64,000 nt of DNA from Pelagihabitans sp963760375 (GCA_963760375.1 CAVXCS010000005.1:310001-374000); one strand, 5' to 3'; counted from the first letter of the stretch, positions 42,553 to 50,463 are shown. Notes: generated from the letters alone by a model not told the origin. A program made the numbers and translations.

Positions 42553-44367
42553 ATGGCACAAACTTCTGAAACCTGGGGTTCTCGCGTAGGCCTCATCCTA
42601 GCCATGGCCGGCAATGCCGTAGGCCTCGGAAATTTCCTTCGCTTTCCTGTCCAAGCAGTTCAAAATGGCGGAGGCGCTTTTATTATTCCCTATTTGGTCT
42701 GTTTTCTTTTAATGGGCATTCCCCTGCTATTTGTCGAATGGTCTTCCGGCAGGTATGGAGGAAGGTTTGGCAACCATAGTACCCCATATATTTTCGATTC
42801 CATGGTGAAAGGTAGGGTACTCAAATATATTGGAGTCTTTGGAATATTCACCAATGTGGCCATCGTGGCCTATTATGCCTATATCGAATCTTGGACCATT
42901 TCCTATGTATACCATTCGTTGAGGGGTACTTTCAGTGATATGTCCCAGGGCGAAGTTGCGGGTTTTTTCAATTCCTATGTGGATGTCGCCCACAGTACTA
43001 CTGGGATCCCATATGAAGCTGTCATCTTTTATATCCTCTGTTTGGCCTTGAACACCTTTATTCTTTCCAAAGGCTTAAAAGGGGTCGAGAAGGTCGCGAA
43101 AATCGGAATGCCCCTACTGATACTGTTCGGCATTTTTCTTGCAATTAGGGCCTACACCCTGGGTACGAGCGGCGCATCCGATCTTTTCCCTAACGCGAAC
43201 GCCTGGGAAGGGTTCAATTTTTTATGGACGCCCCAATACGATTCATTGTTGAGCCCTAAAGTATGGTTGGCGGCTGCAGGACAGATCTTTTTTACGCTTT
43301 CGGTGGGCATGGGCACCATTCATTGCTATGCATCGTATGTAAAAAGTAAGGATGATATCGCATTGAACGCAGTATCTGCAGGATTCATGAACGAATTTGT
43401 GGAGGTGGTTTTGGGGAGTGCCATCGTCATCCCGATCGCTGCCGGATATTTGGGCCTGGATTGGGTCTTGAACAATGCCGGCTTTGGTATGGCCTTCCAG
43501 ACCATGCCCTATTTGTTTCAGCAATGGGGCCCTATTTTGGCCGCAGTCGCAGGGGTGATGTGGTTCGGGTTGCTGTTCTTCGCCGGAATTACCAGTTCCC
43601 TTGCGATGGGTACCCCATGGATGGGCTTTATGGCCGATGAGTTTGGTTGGAACAAAAATAAAGGCGCTTGGTCATTTGGCGGATTGGCTTTGCTGATCGG
43701 GCTGCCAACGGTTTTCTTTTATCAGCAGGGCGTTTTCGATGATTATGATTACTGGGCCGGGACGGTAAGTCTTGTGGTTTTCGCATTCTTCGAGATATTC
43801 CTTTTCGCATGGATCTTCGGAATGGACAAGGGATGGGCCGAAATCAATAGGGGGGCCGATATCAGGATTCCAAGATTCTATAGGTTTGTCATCAAATACG
43901 TAACCCCATTGTTGTTGGGCTGGGTCTTTGTGGCCAGTATTCCCAATATGAAGGATAATATTCTGCACAAGGATACCTATAACAATACGGCTTTCGCCAA
44001 GCGCTTTTATTTGGAGAAGTTCAATAACGAACCCAAGACCGTGGGCATCGTGGAAGCGGTGGAGGATCAATATGTGAAACTGTCCTTTGAGAATACCCGG
44101 AAACGGTACGACAAGGACAAAGGGGAGTCCTATCAAGAAGTCTTTACCGATTACAAAGAATACCGTTTTGAAGGAGACCAGCACACCTCCGTACAATTGG
44201 GCGAAGTCTTGAAACCGGGAGATGCCATAGCCGTAGGCGAATTCACCAACAAGGTTTTTTATAAGAACATCGGAAGGATATTGTTGAGTGCCACCTTCCT
44301 GTTTATATGTTTATTGGTATATTTAGCCTATCAGAAACGTAAAAAAGAAGGGAGGGCCACCGTATGA
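42553..44367 (+). CDS. sodium-dependent transporter, NSS/SNF family (604 aa)
   Basis: Sodium-coupled uptake of an amino acid or related amine by the LeuT fold. The start SRVGLILAMAGNAVGLGNFLRFP is the TM1 signature with its unwound substrate/Na+ region, followed by GGGAFIIPYLVCFLLMGIPLLFVEW. About 12 helices are visible. After the last core helices a polar loop of about 100 residues (about 475-575) precedes a final helix, which is unusual. The stop overlaps the ATG of a small subunit gene by four bases, a pairing known for MetP/MetS-type transporters. Confidence 0.92.
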   Translation: MAQTSETWGSRVGLILAMAGNAVGLGNFLRFPVQAVQNGGGAFIIPYLVCFLLMGIPLLFVEWSSGRYGGRFGNHSTPYIFDSMVKGRVLKYIGVFGIFTNVAIVAYYAYIESWTISYVYHSLRGTFSDMSQGEVAGFFNSYVDVAHSTTGIPYEAVIFYILCLALNTFILSKGLKGVEKVAKIGMPLLILFGIFLAIRAYTLGTSGASDLFPNANAWEGFNFLWTPQYDSLLSPKVWLAAAGQIFFTLSVGMGTIHCYASYVKSKDDIALNAVSAGFMNEFVEVVLGSAIVIPIAAGYLGLDWVLNNAGFGMAFQTMPYLFQQWGPILAAVAGVMWFGLLFFAGITSSLAMGTPWMGFMADEFGWNKNKGAWSFGGLALLIGLPTVFFYQQGVFDDYDYWAGTVSLVVFAFFEIFLFAWIFGMDKGWAEINRGADIRIPRFYRFVIKYVTPLLLGWVFVASIPNMKDNILHKDTYNNTAFAKRFYLEKFNNEPKTVGIVEAVEDQYVKLSFENTRKRYDKDKGESYQEVFTDYKEYRFEGDQHTSVQLGEVLKPGDAIAVGEFTNKVFYKNIGRILLSATFLFICLLVYLAYQKRKKEGRATV

Positions 44368-44519
44368 ACACCACCGCATTGATCACCATGATATTGGCGC
44401 AAGGGACCGTAACGTTTATCGCCATCTACTTTTTTTATAGGGTATTGACCACCCCTCCCAAAAAGGAACCCGATTCCTATTCCGAGAACGATGACGAGGT
44501 CATAAGGCAAAACACTTGA
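44364..44519 (+). CDS. MetS-like small subunit of the NSS transporter (51 aa)
   Basis: A one-helix peptide, MNTTALITMILAQGTVTFIA then IYFFYRVLTTPPKKEPDSYS, with an acidic tail (ENDDEV). This matches the methionine/alanine importer small-subunit family that follows NSS transporters. It starts within the transporter stop (ATGA) and ends four bases before the next gene. It should sit in the inner membrane and be needed for activity or stability of the transporter. Confidence 0.85.
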   Translation: MNTTALITMILAQGTVTFIAIYFFYRVLTTPPKKEPDSYSENDDEVIRQNT

Positions 44520-44523
44520 TTTT

Positions 44524-45441
44524 TTGAAAGGTAGAAAGAAAATACATCTCTTTGCCTTCACCAAACAAGAAAGGAGCGGGGTCTTCTACTTGCTCCTTAT
44601 TGTTGTTTTGCTTCAATTGGGCTATTGGTTATTGATATGGCTGCCTGTCGATGGTGAAAAACAAAACTTCGAGCTGGACAAAGATGCCCAGGCCCAGATC
44701 GATTCCCTCAAAGAGCGTATTTCGGTACAGGATTCCTTGAAGATATACCCTTTCAATCCAAATTATATCACCGATTATAGAGGTTATGTCCTTGGGTTGA
44801 CGGTTGCGGAATTGGATCGATTAGCAGCCTACCGTTCGGAAGGAAAATTCATCAATTCCGCGGTTGAATTCCAGCAGGTTACCCTAATATCAGACTCGCT
44901 TTTAATGGCCCTGACCCCTTTTTTTAAATTTCCGGACTGGTTGGGGAACCATGCGACAAAAACCGGTAAGGAAGCAGCTAAAACGCTTTATTCTGGGCAA
45001 GGTGATGCGCTCCCTGCCAAAAATAACTTCACCCCGTTACCCCCAAAATCTGATTTGAATTTGGCCACAGGGGAAGACCTAATGGCAATCTCGGGTATTG
45101 GAGAGGTGCTTTCAGCAAGGATCATCAAATTCCGAGATCGATTGGGAGGTTTTTGGGTGGTTGACCAATTGTACGACGTGTACGGTTTGGAACCGGAGGT
45201 GGTCGAAAAGACCTTGGAACGCTTTGAAGTCGTGACCTTGCCAAAAGTGGAAAAAATCAACATCAATGAGGCCTCCGCCGAAGAATTGAGCCGATTGATC
45301 TATATTTCCCCCAAACTTGCCAGGCAGATCATAGCCTATCGACAGCGCAACGGGAGTATCGATTCTTTTGACGAATTAACTGCGATTGAAAACTTCCCCG
45401 CCGAGAAGATTGAGAGAATTAGACTATATTTGTCGTTATAA
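44524..45441 (+). CDS. helix-hairpin-helix (ComEA-like) protein (305 aa)
   Basis: One N-terminal membrane helix (about residues 18-38, VFYLLLIVVLLQLGYWLLIW), then three helix-hairpin-helix-type segments: NYITDYRGYVLGLTVAELDRL with AAYRSEGKFIN, LNLATGEDLMAISGIGEVLSARIIKFRD, and ININEASAEELSRLIYISPKLARQIIAYRQ. This resembles ComEA-type DNA-binding modules, but a role in DNA uptake is not proven. The start is TTG at 44524, four bases after the small subunit stop. The DNA-binding part should face the periplasm. Confidence 0.8.
   Translation: MKGRKKIHLFAFTKQERSGVFYLLLIVVLLQLGYWLLIWLPVDGEKQNFELDKDAQAQIDSLKERISVQDSLKIYPFNPNYITDYRGYVLGLTVAELDRLAAYRSEGKFINSAVEFQQVTLISDSLLMALTPFFKFPDWLGNHATKTGKEAAKTLYSGQGDALPAKNNFTPLPPKSDLNLATGEDLMAISGIGEVLSARIIKFRDRLGGFWVVDQLYDVYGLEPEVVEKTLERFEVVTLPKVEKININEASAEELSRLIYISPKLARQIIAYRQRNGSIDSFDELTAIENFPAEKIERIRLYLSL
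45425..45432 (+). promoter_or_regulatory. candidate -7 box TATATTTG of the acyl-CoA dehydrogenase gene
   Basis: TATATTTG fits TAnnTTTG inside the last codons of the helix-hairpin-helix gene, 48 bases before the preferred dehydrogenase start. No TTG at -33. Confidence 0.3.
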
Positions 45442-45480
45442 AAAAATTGCTAAAAAATGGTTACCGAATCAATATCAACA

Positions 45481-46620
45481 ATGGATTTCGACTACTCCGA
45501 AACCCAGCAAATGGTCGCTGCTTCGGCGCGTGAGTTCGCCGAACAATACATTCGACCACATGTGATGGAGTGGGACGAGAAACAGTACCTGCCGATCGAT
45601 GTTCTGAAAAAAGCCGGGGAATTGGGCTTTATGGGCGTCTTGGTCCCTGAACAATACGGAGGATCTGGATTGGGCTATCACGAATACATTGCCATCATAG
45701 AAGAAATTTCAAAGGTCGATCCATCGATAGGCCTTTCCATTGCTGCCCACAATTCGCTATGTACGAACCACATACTGTCATTTGGGAACGAATCGCAAAA
45801 GCAAAAGTGGGTTCCCAAATTGGCTACTGCCGAATGGATCGGTGCCTGGGGATTGACCGAGCACAACACGGGTTCAGACGCAGGGGCGATGTCGACCACA
45901 GCGGTAAAGGAAGGGAACGCATGGGTCCTCAACGGCGCAAAGAATTTCATCACCCATGGAAAAAGTGGCGATATCGCCGTTGTTATAGCCAGAACCGGTG
46001 AAAAAGGGGATAGTCATGGCATGACCGCCTTTGTGGTGGAAAAGGGTACCCCAGGGTTCTCAAGTGGGAAAAAGGAAAATAAGCTGGGCATGCGCGCCAG
46101 TGAAACGGCCGAACTGGTTTTCGATAATTGCAGAATTCCAGATGGGAACCGTTTGGGTGCCATCGGGGATGGCTTTATCCAATCGATGAAAATACTTGAT
46201 GGTGGCCGGATCTCGATAGGTGCTCTTTCCTTGGGCATTGCAAAAGGGGCCTATGAAGCATCGCTGAAATATTCCAAGGAACGGATACAATTCGGGAAAC
46301 CGATCAGCCAATTTCAGGGTATTTCATTCAAGCTCGCAGATATGGCCACTGAAATTGAGGCGGCGGAATTGTTGGTGCATAAGGCAGGTTTCCTAAAAAA
46401 TGCGGGCCGCCCCATGACCAAATCCGGTGCCATGGGAAAAATGTATGCTTCCGAGGTGTGCGTCCGGGTGGCTAATGAGGCAGTGCAGATACACGGCGGC
46501 TACGGCTACACCAAGGATTTTCCCGTCGAAAAATTTTATCGCGATTCCAAATTGTGTACCATTGGGGAAGGCACCACCGAAATACAAAAGGTGGTCATCT
46601 CAAAAAATATTTTAAAATAA
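45481..46620 (+). CDS. acyl-CoA dehydrogenase (379 aa)
   Basis: FAD enzyme of fatty-acid or branched-chain acyl-CoA oxidation. Segments: MDFDYSETQQMVAASAREFAEQYIRPH, GFMGVLVPEQYGGSGLGYHEY, AWGLTEHNTGSDAGAMSTTA (flavin-binding T-E and D-x-G), NGAKNFITHG, and the C-terminal QIHGGYGYTKDFPVEKFYRDSKLCTIGEGTTEIQ, which ends in the usual R-D..I-GT-EI block. A start eight codons earlier (45457) is equally readable. It lies 39 bases after the helix-hairpin-helix gene. The exact chain length is not deducible. Confidence 0.92.
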   Translation: MDFDYSETQQMVAASAREFAEQYIRPHVMEWDEKQYLPIDVLKKAGELGFMGVLVPEQYGGSGLGYHEYIAIIEEISKVDPSIGLSIAAHNSLCTNHILSFGNESQKQKWVPKLATAEWIGAWGLTEHNTGSDAGAMSTTAVKEGNAWVLNGAKNFITHGKSGDIAVVIARTGEKGDSHGMTAFVVEKGTPGFSSGKKENKLGMRASETAELVFDNCRIPDGNRLGAIGDGFIQSMKILDGGRISIGALSLGIAKGAYEASLKYSKERIQFGKPISQFQGISFKLADMATEIEAAELLVHKAGFLKNAGRPMTKSGAMGKMYASEVCVRVANEAVQIHGGYGYTKDFPVEKFYRDSKLCTIGEGTTEIQKVVISKNILK

Positions 46621-46646
46621 GTTCGGCAATTTTCATTTAATACCAT

Positions 46647-46654
46647 TATATTTG
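46647..46654 (+). promoter_or_regulatory. candidate -7 box TATATTTG of rpsU
   Basis: TATATTTG followed by CC lies 35 bases before the rpsU start and 26 after the acyl-CoA dehydrogenase stop. The -33 element is not clear. Confidence 0.5.
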
Positions 46655-46670
46655 CCACCCGAATCACTAA

Positions 46671-46681
46671 AGAAAGGAGGT
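46671..46681 (+). promoter_or_regulatory. strong Shine-Dalgarno of rpsU (AGAAAGGAGGT)
   Basis: AGAAAGGAGGT is complementary over 11 bases to the 3' end of Bacteroidota 16S rRNA as generally known, nine bases before the ATG. No other gene checked here has such a site; tuf, rplK, rplA, rplL and rpoC have A-rich leaders without it. Confidence 0.85.
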
Positions 46682-46689
46682 TGTAGCCC

Positions 46690-46884
46690 ATGTTAATTAT
46701 ACCGATTAAAGAAGGAGAAAACATAGACAGAGCTTTAAAGCGTTTCAAGCGAAAGTTCGACAAGACAGGTACGATGAGGCAGTTGCGCAAAAGGCAGCAG
46801 TTCAACAAACCTTCAGTACTGCGCAGAGCACAGATTCAAAAGGCACAGTATATCCAAGGCCTTAGAGATAGGGAAGAAATTTAA
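46690..46884 (+). CDS. rpsU: 30S ribosomal protein bS21 (64 aa)
   Basis: Small basic protein of the 30S platform. MLIIPIKEGENIDRALKRFKRKFDKTGTMRQLRKRQQF is the typical core and the tail is AQYIQGLRDREEI. In Bacteroidota bS21, with bS6 and bS18, holds the anti-Shine-Dalgarno end of 16S rRNA so that it cannot pair with mRNA. Its own mRNA here carries a full Shine-Dalgarno, which fits autoregulation: ribosomes lacking bS21 would read it best. A 12-pair terminator follows. Confidence 0.95.
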   Translation: MLIIPIKEGENIDRALKRFKRKFDKTGTMRQLRKRQQFNKPSVLRRAQIQKAQYIQGLRDREEI

Positions 46885-46911
46885 TTTTTCCCGATCCTGT
46901 AGTATAATATC

Positions 46912-46941
46912 AAAAATCCCATCCCAACCGATGGGATTTTT
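46912..46941 (+). terminator. intrinsic terminator after rpsU
   Basis: AAAAATCCCATC pairs perfectly with GATGGGATTTTT around a six-base loop, 27 bases after the rpsU stop. Confidence 0.9.
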
Positions 46942-46974
46942 GCTTTGTATGGGGGTTTGCCGTTCAATCTTTAC

Positions 46975-46982
46975 TAACTTTG
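46975..46982 (+). promoter_or_regulatory. candidate -7 box TAACTTTG of the Xer recombinase gene
   Basis: TAACTTTG fits TAnnTTTG and is followed by GGAT and the ATG at 46987. The mRNA may be leaderless from 46987, or start just before the second ATG at 46993. No good -33 TTG is found. Confidence 0.45.
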
Positions 46983-46986
46983 GGAT

Positions 46987-47877
46987 ATGGCAATGGAGTC
47001 TTTTTTAAACTACCTCTCCCTGGAAAAAAACTATTCGGGGCATACGGTCAGTGCCTATCAAAAAGATTTGGAGGCCTTTCTCGACTACTGCCAGGAAAAT
47101 TACCAGACCCGAAAAATCGATTCGATCGAGTATACCGTGATCCGAAGTTGGATCGTGGGCCTTGTCGATTCGGGAATTACAAACCGTTCGATCAACCGAA
47201 AAATAGCTTCCTTGAAGGCCTATTATAAGTTTTTGCAACGCATTGGGGAAATCTCTGTAAACCCATTGGCCAAACATAAAGCGTTGAAGACCTCCAAAAA
47301 AATCGAGATTCCTTTCTCCGAACTGGAGATGGAAAACGTGAGGTTCGAACTGGCCATAGAACCGGGGTTTGAAGGGGCGCGTGATGCCCTACTGGTCGAG
47401 CTGCTCTACACCACGGGCATCAGAAGGGCCGAATTGATAGACCTGCACATGGGCGCGGTTGACCTTCAATCCAGGCACATCAAGGTTCTCGGCAAAAGAA
47501 ACAAGGAACGAATCTTACCCCTGCTGCCTTCAACCGTCGCCCTTTTTCACACCTATTTTGGGGAACGTGGCAACTTGACGGCAATCCTCGATGAACGACA
47601 TGTTTTTTTGACGAAATCGGGAAACAAATTATATGAAACCCTTGTTTATAGAGTAATAAATAGGTATTTTAGTAAGGTGTCTTCCAAGGTTAAAAAAAGT
47701 CCACATATCCTTAGGCACACCTTTGCGACCCATCTGCTCAACAAAGGTGCAGATTTGAATTCGGTGAAGGAGCTTTTGGGCCATTCAAGCCTGGCCTCGA
47801 CCCAGGTGTATACCCATAACGGCATCGCCGAGCTCAAAAAGGTGCACGCCAAGGCCCATCCCCGGAGCAAGGGCTAG
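46987..47877 (+). CDS. xerC: tyrosine recombinase of the XerC/XerD family (296 aa)
   Basis: Resolves chromosome dimers at dif. An N-terminal SAM-like core-binding domain (about 3-90) precedes the catalytic domain with Arg146 (TTGIRRAEL), Lys170 (VLGKRNKERILPL), His240 and Arg243 (HILRHTFATHLL), His266 (LLGHSSLASTQ) and nucleophile Tyr275 (VYTH). All catalytic residues are present. XerC against XerD cannot be settled by eye. The context (rpsU upstream, hpf downstream) is housekeeping, not that of an integrase of a mobile element. The second ATG, 46993, is an alternative start. Confidence 0.92.
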   Translation: MAMESFLNYLSLEKNYSGHTVSAYQKDLEAFLDYCQENYQTRKIDSIEYTVIRSWIVGLVDSGITNRSINRKIASLKAYYKFLQRIGEISVNPLAKHKALKTSKKIEIPFSELEMENVRFELAIEPGFEGARDALLVELLYTTGIRRAELIDLHMGAVDLQSRHIKVLGKRNKERILPLLPSTVALFHTYFGERGNLTAILDERHVFLTKSGNKLYETLVYRVINRYFSKVSSKVKKSPHILRHTFATHLLNKGADLNSVKELLGHSSLASTQVYTHNGIAELKKVHAKAHPRSKG

Positions 47878-47921
47878 CACTTCGAACAGTAGGAAGTTTA
47901 ACTTAAACAGCAAACAATTCT

Positions 47922-48224
47922 ATGAAAGTAAACGCACAATCGGTCAATTTCAATGCCGACGGAAAACTCATCGATTTTATGCAAACCCGATTAAACAAAC
48001 TCGAATTATTCTATGACAAGGTAATCAGTTCGGACGTCTACTTAAAAGTTCAGAACACCAGTGCCAAGGAGAACAAGATCGTAGAGATTCAGGTGAACGT
48101 CCCCAGGGATAAATTTATCGTAAAAAAACAGTGTAAATCTTTTGAGGAAGCGATAGATTCGGCCTGTAGTTCTTTGGAAAGGAAGCTCATAAAAAGGAAA
48201 GAAAAACTAAGGCCACAGCTCTAA
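47922..48224 (+). CDS. hpf: ribosome hibernation-promoting factor, short form (100 aa)
   Basis: Binds the 30S decoding region and inactivates ribosomes in stationary phase. The RaiA/HPF fold is seen in MKVNAQSVNFNADGKLIDFMQTRLNKL, YDKVISSDVYLKVQ, KIVEIQVNVPRDKFIVKKQCKSFEEAIDSACSSLERKL. Only the N-terminal domain exists, so it is the short type. It starts 44 bases after xerC and precedes a hairpin and the tRNA cluster. Confidence 0.92.
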   Translation: MKVNAQSVNFNADGKLIDFMQTRLNKLELFYDKVISSDVYLKVQNTSAKENKIVEIQVNVPRDKFIVKKQCKSFEEAIDSACSSLERKLIKRKEKLRPQL

Positions 48225-48246
48225 ATAAAATTTTCCGAAAATTATT

Positions 48247-48275
48247 TTGATTAAACAAATAAATATCTACATTTG
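48247..48275 (+). promoter_or_regulatory. promoter of the tRNA-tuf operon (TTG-N18-TACATTTG)
   Basis: TTG at 48247-48249 and TACATTTG at 48268-48275 are 18 bases apart. The first tRNA begins 50 bases later. A terminator-like hairpin overlaps the expected transcription start. Confidence 0.65.
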
Positions 48276-48276
48276 C

Positions 48277-48303
48277 AGTCCGTTAGAAATAGCGGACTTT
48301 TTT
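48277..48303 (+). terminator. hairpin with GAAA loop and T run, after hpf and at the tRNA promoter
   Basis: AGTCCGTTA pairs with TAGCGGACT (nine pairs, one G-U) closed by a GAAA loop and followed by TTTTTT. It lies 52 bases after hpf and probably ends that transcript, but it also covers the start of the next. Confidence 0.7.
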
Positions 48304-48325
48304 ATGCGCAAAAAAGAGGTAAAAG

Positions 48326-48399
48326 GCCGATGTAGCTCAGCTGGCTAGAGCAGCTGATTTGTAATCAGCAGGTCGTGGGTTCGAGTCCCTCTATCGGCT
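48326..48399 (+). tRNA. tRNA-Thr (anticodon TGT)
   Basis: Acceptor GCCGATG/TATCGGC (one G-U), D arm GCTCAGCTGGCTAGAGC, anticodon arm CTGATTTGTAATCAG with loop TTTGTAA, and T arm GTGGGTTCGAGTCCCTC. Reads ACA. First gene of the tRNA-tuf block; no CCA is encoded. Confidence 0.95.
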
Positions 48400-48428
48400 C
48401 AAAAGTAAGGTTGTTCATTAAAAGTAAG

Positions 48429-48510
<82 letters not shown>

Positions 48511-48671
48511 CATTAACACTGCGGAGAGAAAATCACCGGAAATGTGGTTTTTTGCCAAAAGGCAGAAATCGATTCCTGAAAACCTGATACCGACGAGGCC
48601 AGGGAACGACACGAATTGAAATGTTGAAAGGTAAACATAGCGTTTAAAATCAAAGGTTTTGGATGTTATAT

Positions 48672-48744
48672 GCGGGAGTAGCTCAGTTGGTAGAGCGTCA
48701 GCCTTCCAAGCTGAATGTCGCCGGTTCGAACCCGGTCTCCCGCT
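48672..48744 (+). tRNA. tRNA-Gly (anticodon TCC)
   Basis: Acceptor GCGGGAG/CTCCCGC, D arm GCTCAGTTGGTAGAGC, anticodon loop CTTCCAA, T arm CCGGTTCGAACCCGG. A CCA follows at 48745-48747, so it may be encoded. Reads GGA. Confidence 0.95.
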
Positions 48745-48858
48745 CCAGTAAACGGGAAAAAAGCGGTAAGAAGCTTTTTAACCTTTGAAGTGAAATGGTG
48801 TTTGTGGTTTTGACGCCAGTTATCGAAACCGTAAACTTTGAACCTTTGACCTAAATAA

Positions 48859-48930
48859 GCCGGCGTAGCTCAGGGGTAGAGCGTTTCCTTGGTAAGGAAG
48901 AGGTCATGAGTTCAAATCTCATCGTTGGCT
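48859..48930 (+). tRNA. tRNA-Thr (anticodon GGT)
   Basis: Acceptor GCCGGCG/CGTTGGC with two G-U pairs, D arm GCTCAGGGGTAGAGC, anticodon loop TTGGTAA, T arm ATGAGTTCAAATCTCAT. Reads ACC and ACT. It lies 57 bases before tuf in the same direction. Confidence 0.94.
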
Positions 48931-48987
48931 CTAGTAAATAATTATTTGTACATACTAATATAAACATAAGATTAAAATTCATTAAAA

Positions 48988-50175
48988 ATGGCAAAGGCAA
49001 ATTTTGATCGTTCCAAACCGCACTTAAATATAGGTACCATTGGACACGTAGATCACGGTAAAACTACATTGACAGCTGCTATTACGACAGTTTTGGCTAA
49101 CGCTGGATTATCTGAAGTGAGAAGTTTCGATTCAATCGACAACGCTCCTGAGGAGAAAGAAAGAGGGATTACAATCAATACCTCTCACGTTGAATATTCT
49201 ACGGCCAACCGTCACTATGCGCACGTTGACTGTCCAGGTCACGCGGATTACGTGAAGAACATGGTTACCGGAGCCGCACAAATGGACGGTGCCATCCTAG
49301 TGGTTGCGGCCACTGACGGTCCGATGCCACAAACAAGGGAGCACATCCTATTGGGTCGCCAGGTAGGTATTCCAAGAATGGTCGTTTTCATGAACAAAGT
49401 GGATATGGTCGATGATGAAGAGCTTTTGGAACTTGTGGAAATGGAAATCAGGGAACTGCTTTCTTTCTATGAGTACGATGGAGACAACGGACCGGTGATC
49501 GCAGGTTCTGCCTTGGGCGCACTTAACGGTGAGCAAAAATGGGTAGATACCGTAATGCAGTTGATGGAAGCCGTTGATACTTGGATCGAAATGCCTGCCA
49601 GGGATATCGATAAACCTTTCTTGATGCCCGTTGAAGACGTTTTCACGATTACAGGTCGCGGAACGGTTGCAACCGGACGTATCGAAACAGGGGTTGCCAA
49701 TACTGGTGACGGCGTGGATATCATTGGTATGGGTGCCGAAAAACTGACCTCTACCATCACGGGAGTTGAAATGTTCCGTAAGATTTTGGATCGCGGAGAA
49801 GCCGGTGATAACGTAGGTATTCTTTTAAGGGGTATTGAAAAATCCCAAATCAAAAGAGGGATGGTAATCTGCAAGCCAGGTTCGGTAAAACCACACGCCA
49901 AATTCGAGGCTGAGGTGTACATCCTTAAAAAAGAGGAAGGTGGCCGTCACACTCCATTCCATAACAACTATCGTCCGCAGTTCTATGTAAGAACCACCGA
50001 CGTAACTGGAACCATCAACTTGCCAAGTGGTGTTGAAATGGTGATGCCGGGAGATAACCTTACCATTATCGTTGACCTTTTGTCACCGATCGCGTTGAGC
50101 GTAGGCCTTCGTTTTGCCATCCGTGAAGGTGGTAGGACCGTTGGGGCCGGGCAGGTGACCAAAATATTGGATTAA
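48988..50175 (+). CDS. tuf: elongation factor Tu (395 aa)
   Basis: GTPase that brings aminoacyl-tRNA to the ribosome. GHVDHGKTTLTAAIT is the P loop, DCPGHADYVKNM the G3 motif and FMNKVDMV the NKxD motif; the effector region has RGITINTSHVEY. Domains 2 and 3 are complete to VGAGQVTKILD. The leader is A/T-rich without Shine-Dalgarno. It is embedded between tRNA genes, with tRNA-Trp downstream. Confidence 0.98.
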   Translation: MAKANFDRSKPHLNIGTIGHVDHGKTTLTAAITTVLANAGLSEVRSFDSIDNAPEEKERGITINTSHVEYSTANRHYAHVDCPGHADYVKNMVTGAAQMDGAILVVAATDGPMPQTREHILLGRQVGIPRMVVFMNKVDMVDDEELLELVEMEIRELLSFYEYDGDNGPVIAGSALGALNGEQKWVDTVMQLMEAVDTWIEMPARDIDKPFLMPVEDVFTITGRGTVATGRIETGVANTGDGVDIIGMGAEKLTSTITGVEMFRKILDRGEAGDNVGILLRGIEKSQIKRGMVICKPGSVKPHAKFEAEVYILKKEEGGRHTPFHNNYRPQFYVRTTDVTGTINLPSGVEMVMPGDNLTIIVDLLSPIALSVGLRFAIREGGRTVGAGQVTKILD

Positions 50176-50202
50176 TTCCAGAATAATTATTCTTACATCG
50201 AT

Positions 50203-50235
50203 AAGGGTGTCCCGCCGGTCAGGCGGGATACCTTT
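50203..50235 (+). terminator. GC-rich hairpin after tuf
   Basis: AAGGGTGTCCCGCC pairs with GGCGGGATACCTTT over 14 pairs (two G-U) around GGTCA, 27 bases after the tuf stop. The T tail is short (TTT, in the stem), so it may be a partial terminator or a processing signal. A second hairpin (CGCCCG/CGGGCG, 50256-50283) precedes tRNA-Trp. Confidence 0.5.
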
Positions 50236-50297
50236 CGACGTAAATATAAATAGGTGTCGCCCGATCCGGTTTGTTCCGGGCGGTAGCGCACCGATGA

Positions 50298-50370
50298 ACG
50301 GGTGTAGCTCAGTTGGTAGAGCACTGGTCTCCAAAACCAGGTGTCGGGAGTTCGAGTCTCTCCTCCCGTG
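50298..50370 (+). tRNA. tRNA-Trp (anticodon CCA)
   Basis: Acceptor ACGGGTG/CTCCCGT with one T-T mismatch, D arm GCTCAGTTGGTAGAGC, anticodon arm CTGGTCTCCAAAACCAG with loop TCTCCAAAA around CCA, T arm GGGAGTTCGAGTCTCTC. CCA follows at 50371-50373. It precedes secE in the same direction. Its charged level would be the signal of the trp attenuator. Confidence 0.93.
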
Positions 50371-50463
50371 CCATTTCCAGGAAAGTGGGCTTTAGATTCT
50401 AAAGTGAAGCGGAACAGGAAAACCAACGAGGATGAGGTTTAAGAATTTATAATAGCTATAGCG

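Noticed and set aside
46987..47877. Tyrosine recombinase as sign of an integrated element
   Set aside because: It lies among housekeeping genes, has XerC/D features, and no direct repeats or cargo genes are nearby.
48511..48671. Possible additional small RNA between tRNA-Tyr and tRNA-Gly
   Set aside because: No stable structure, promoter or terminator could be recognised; it is probably an operon spacer.
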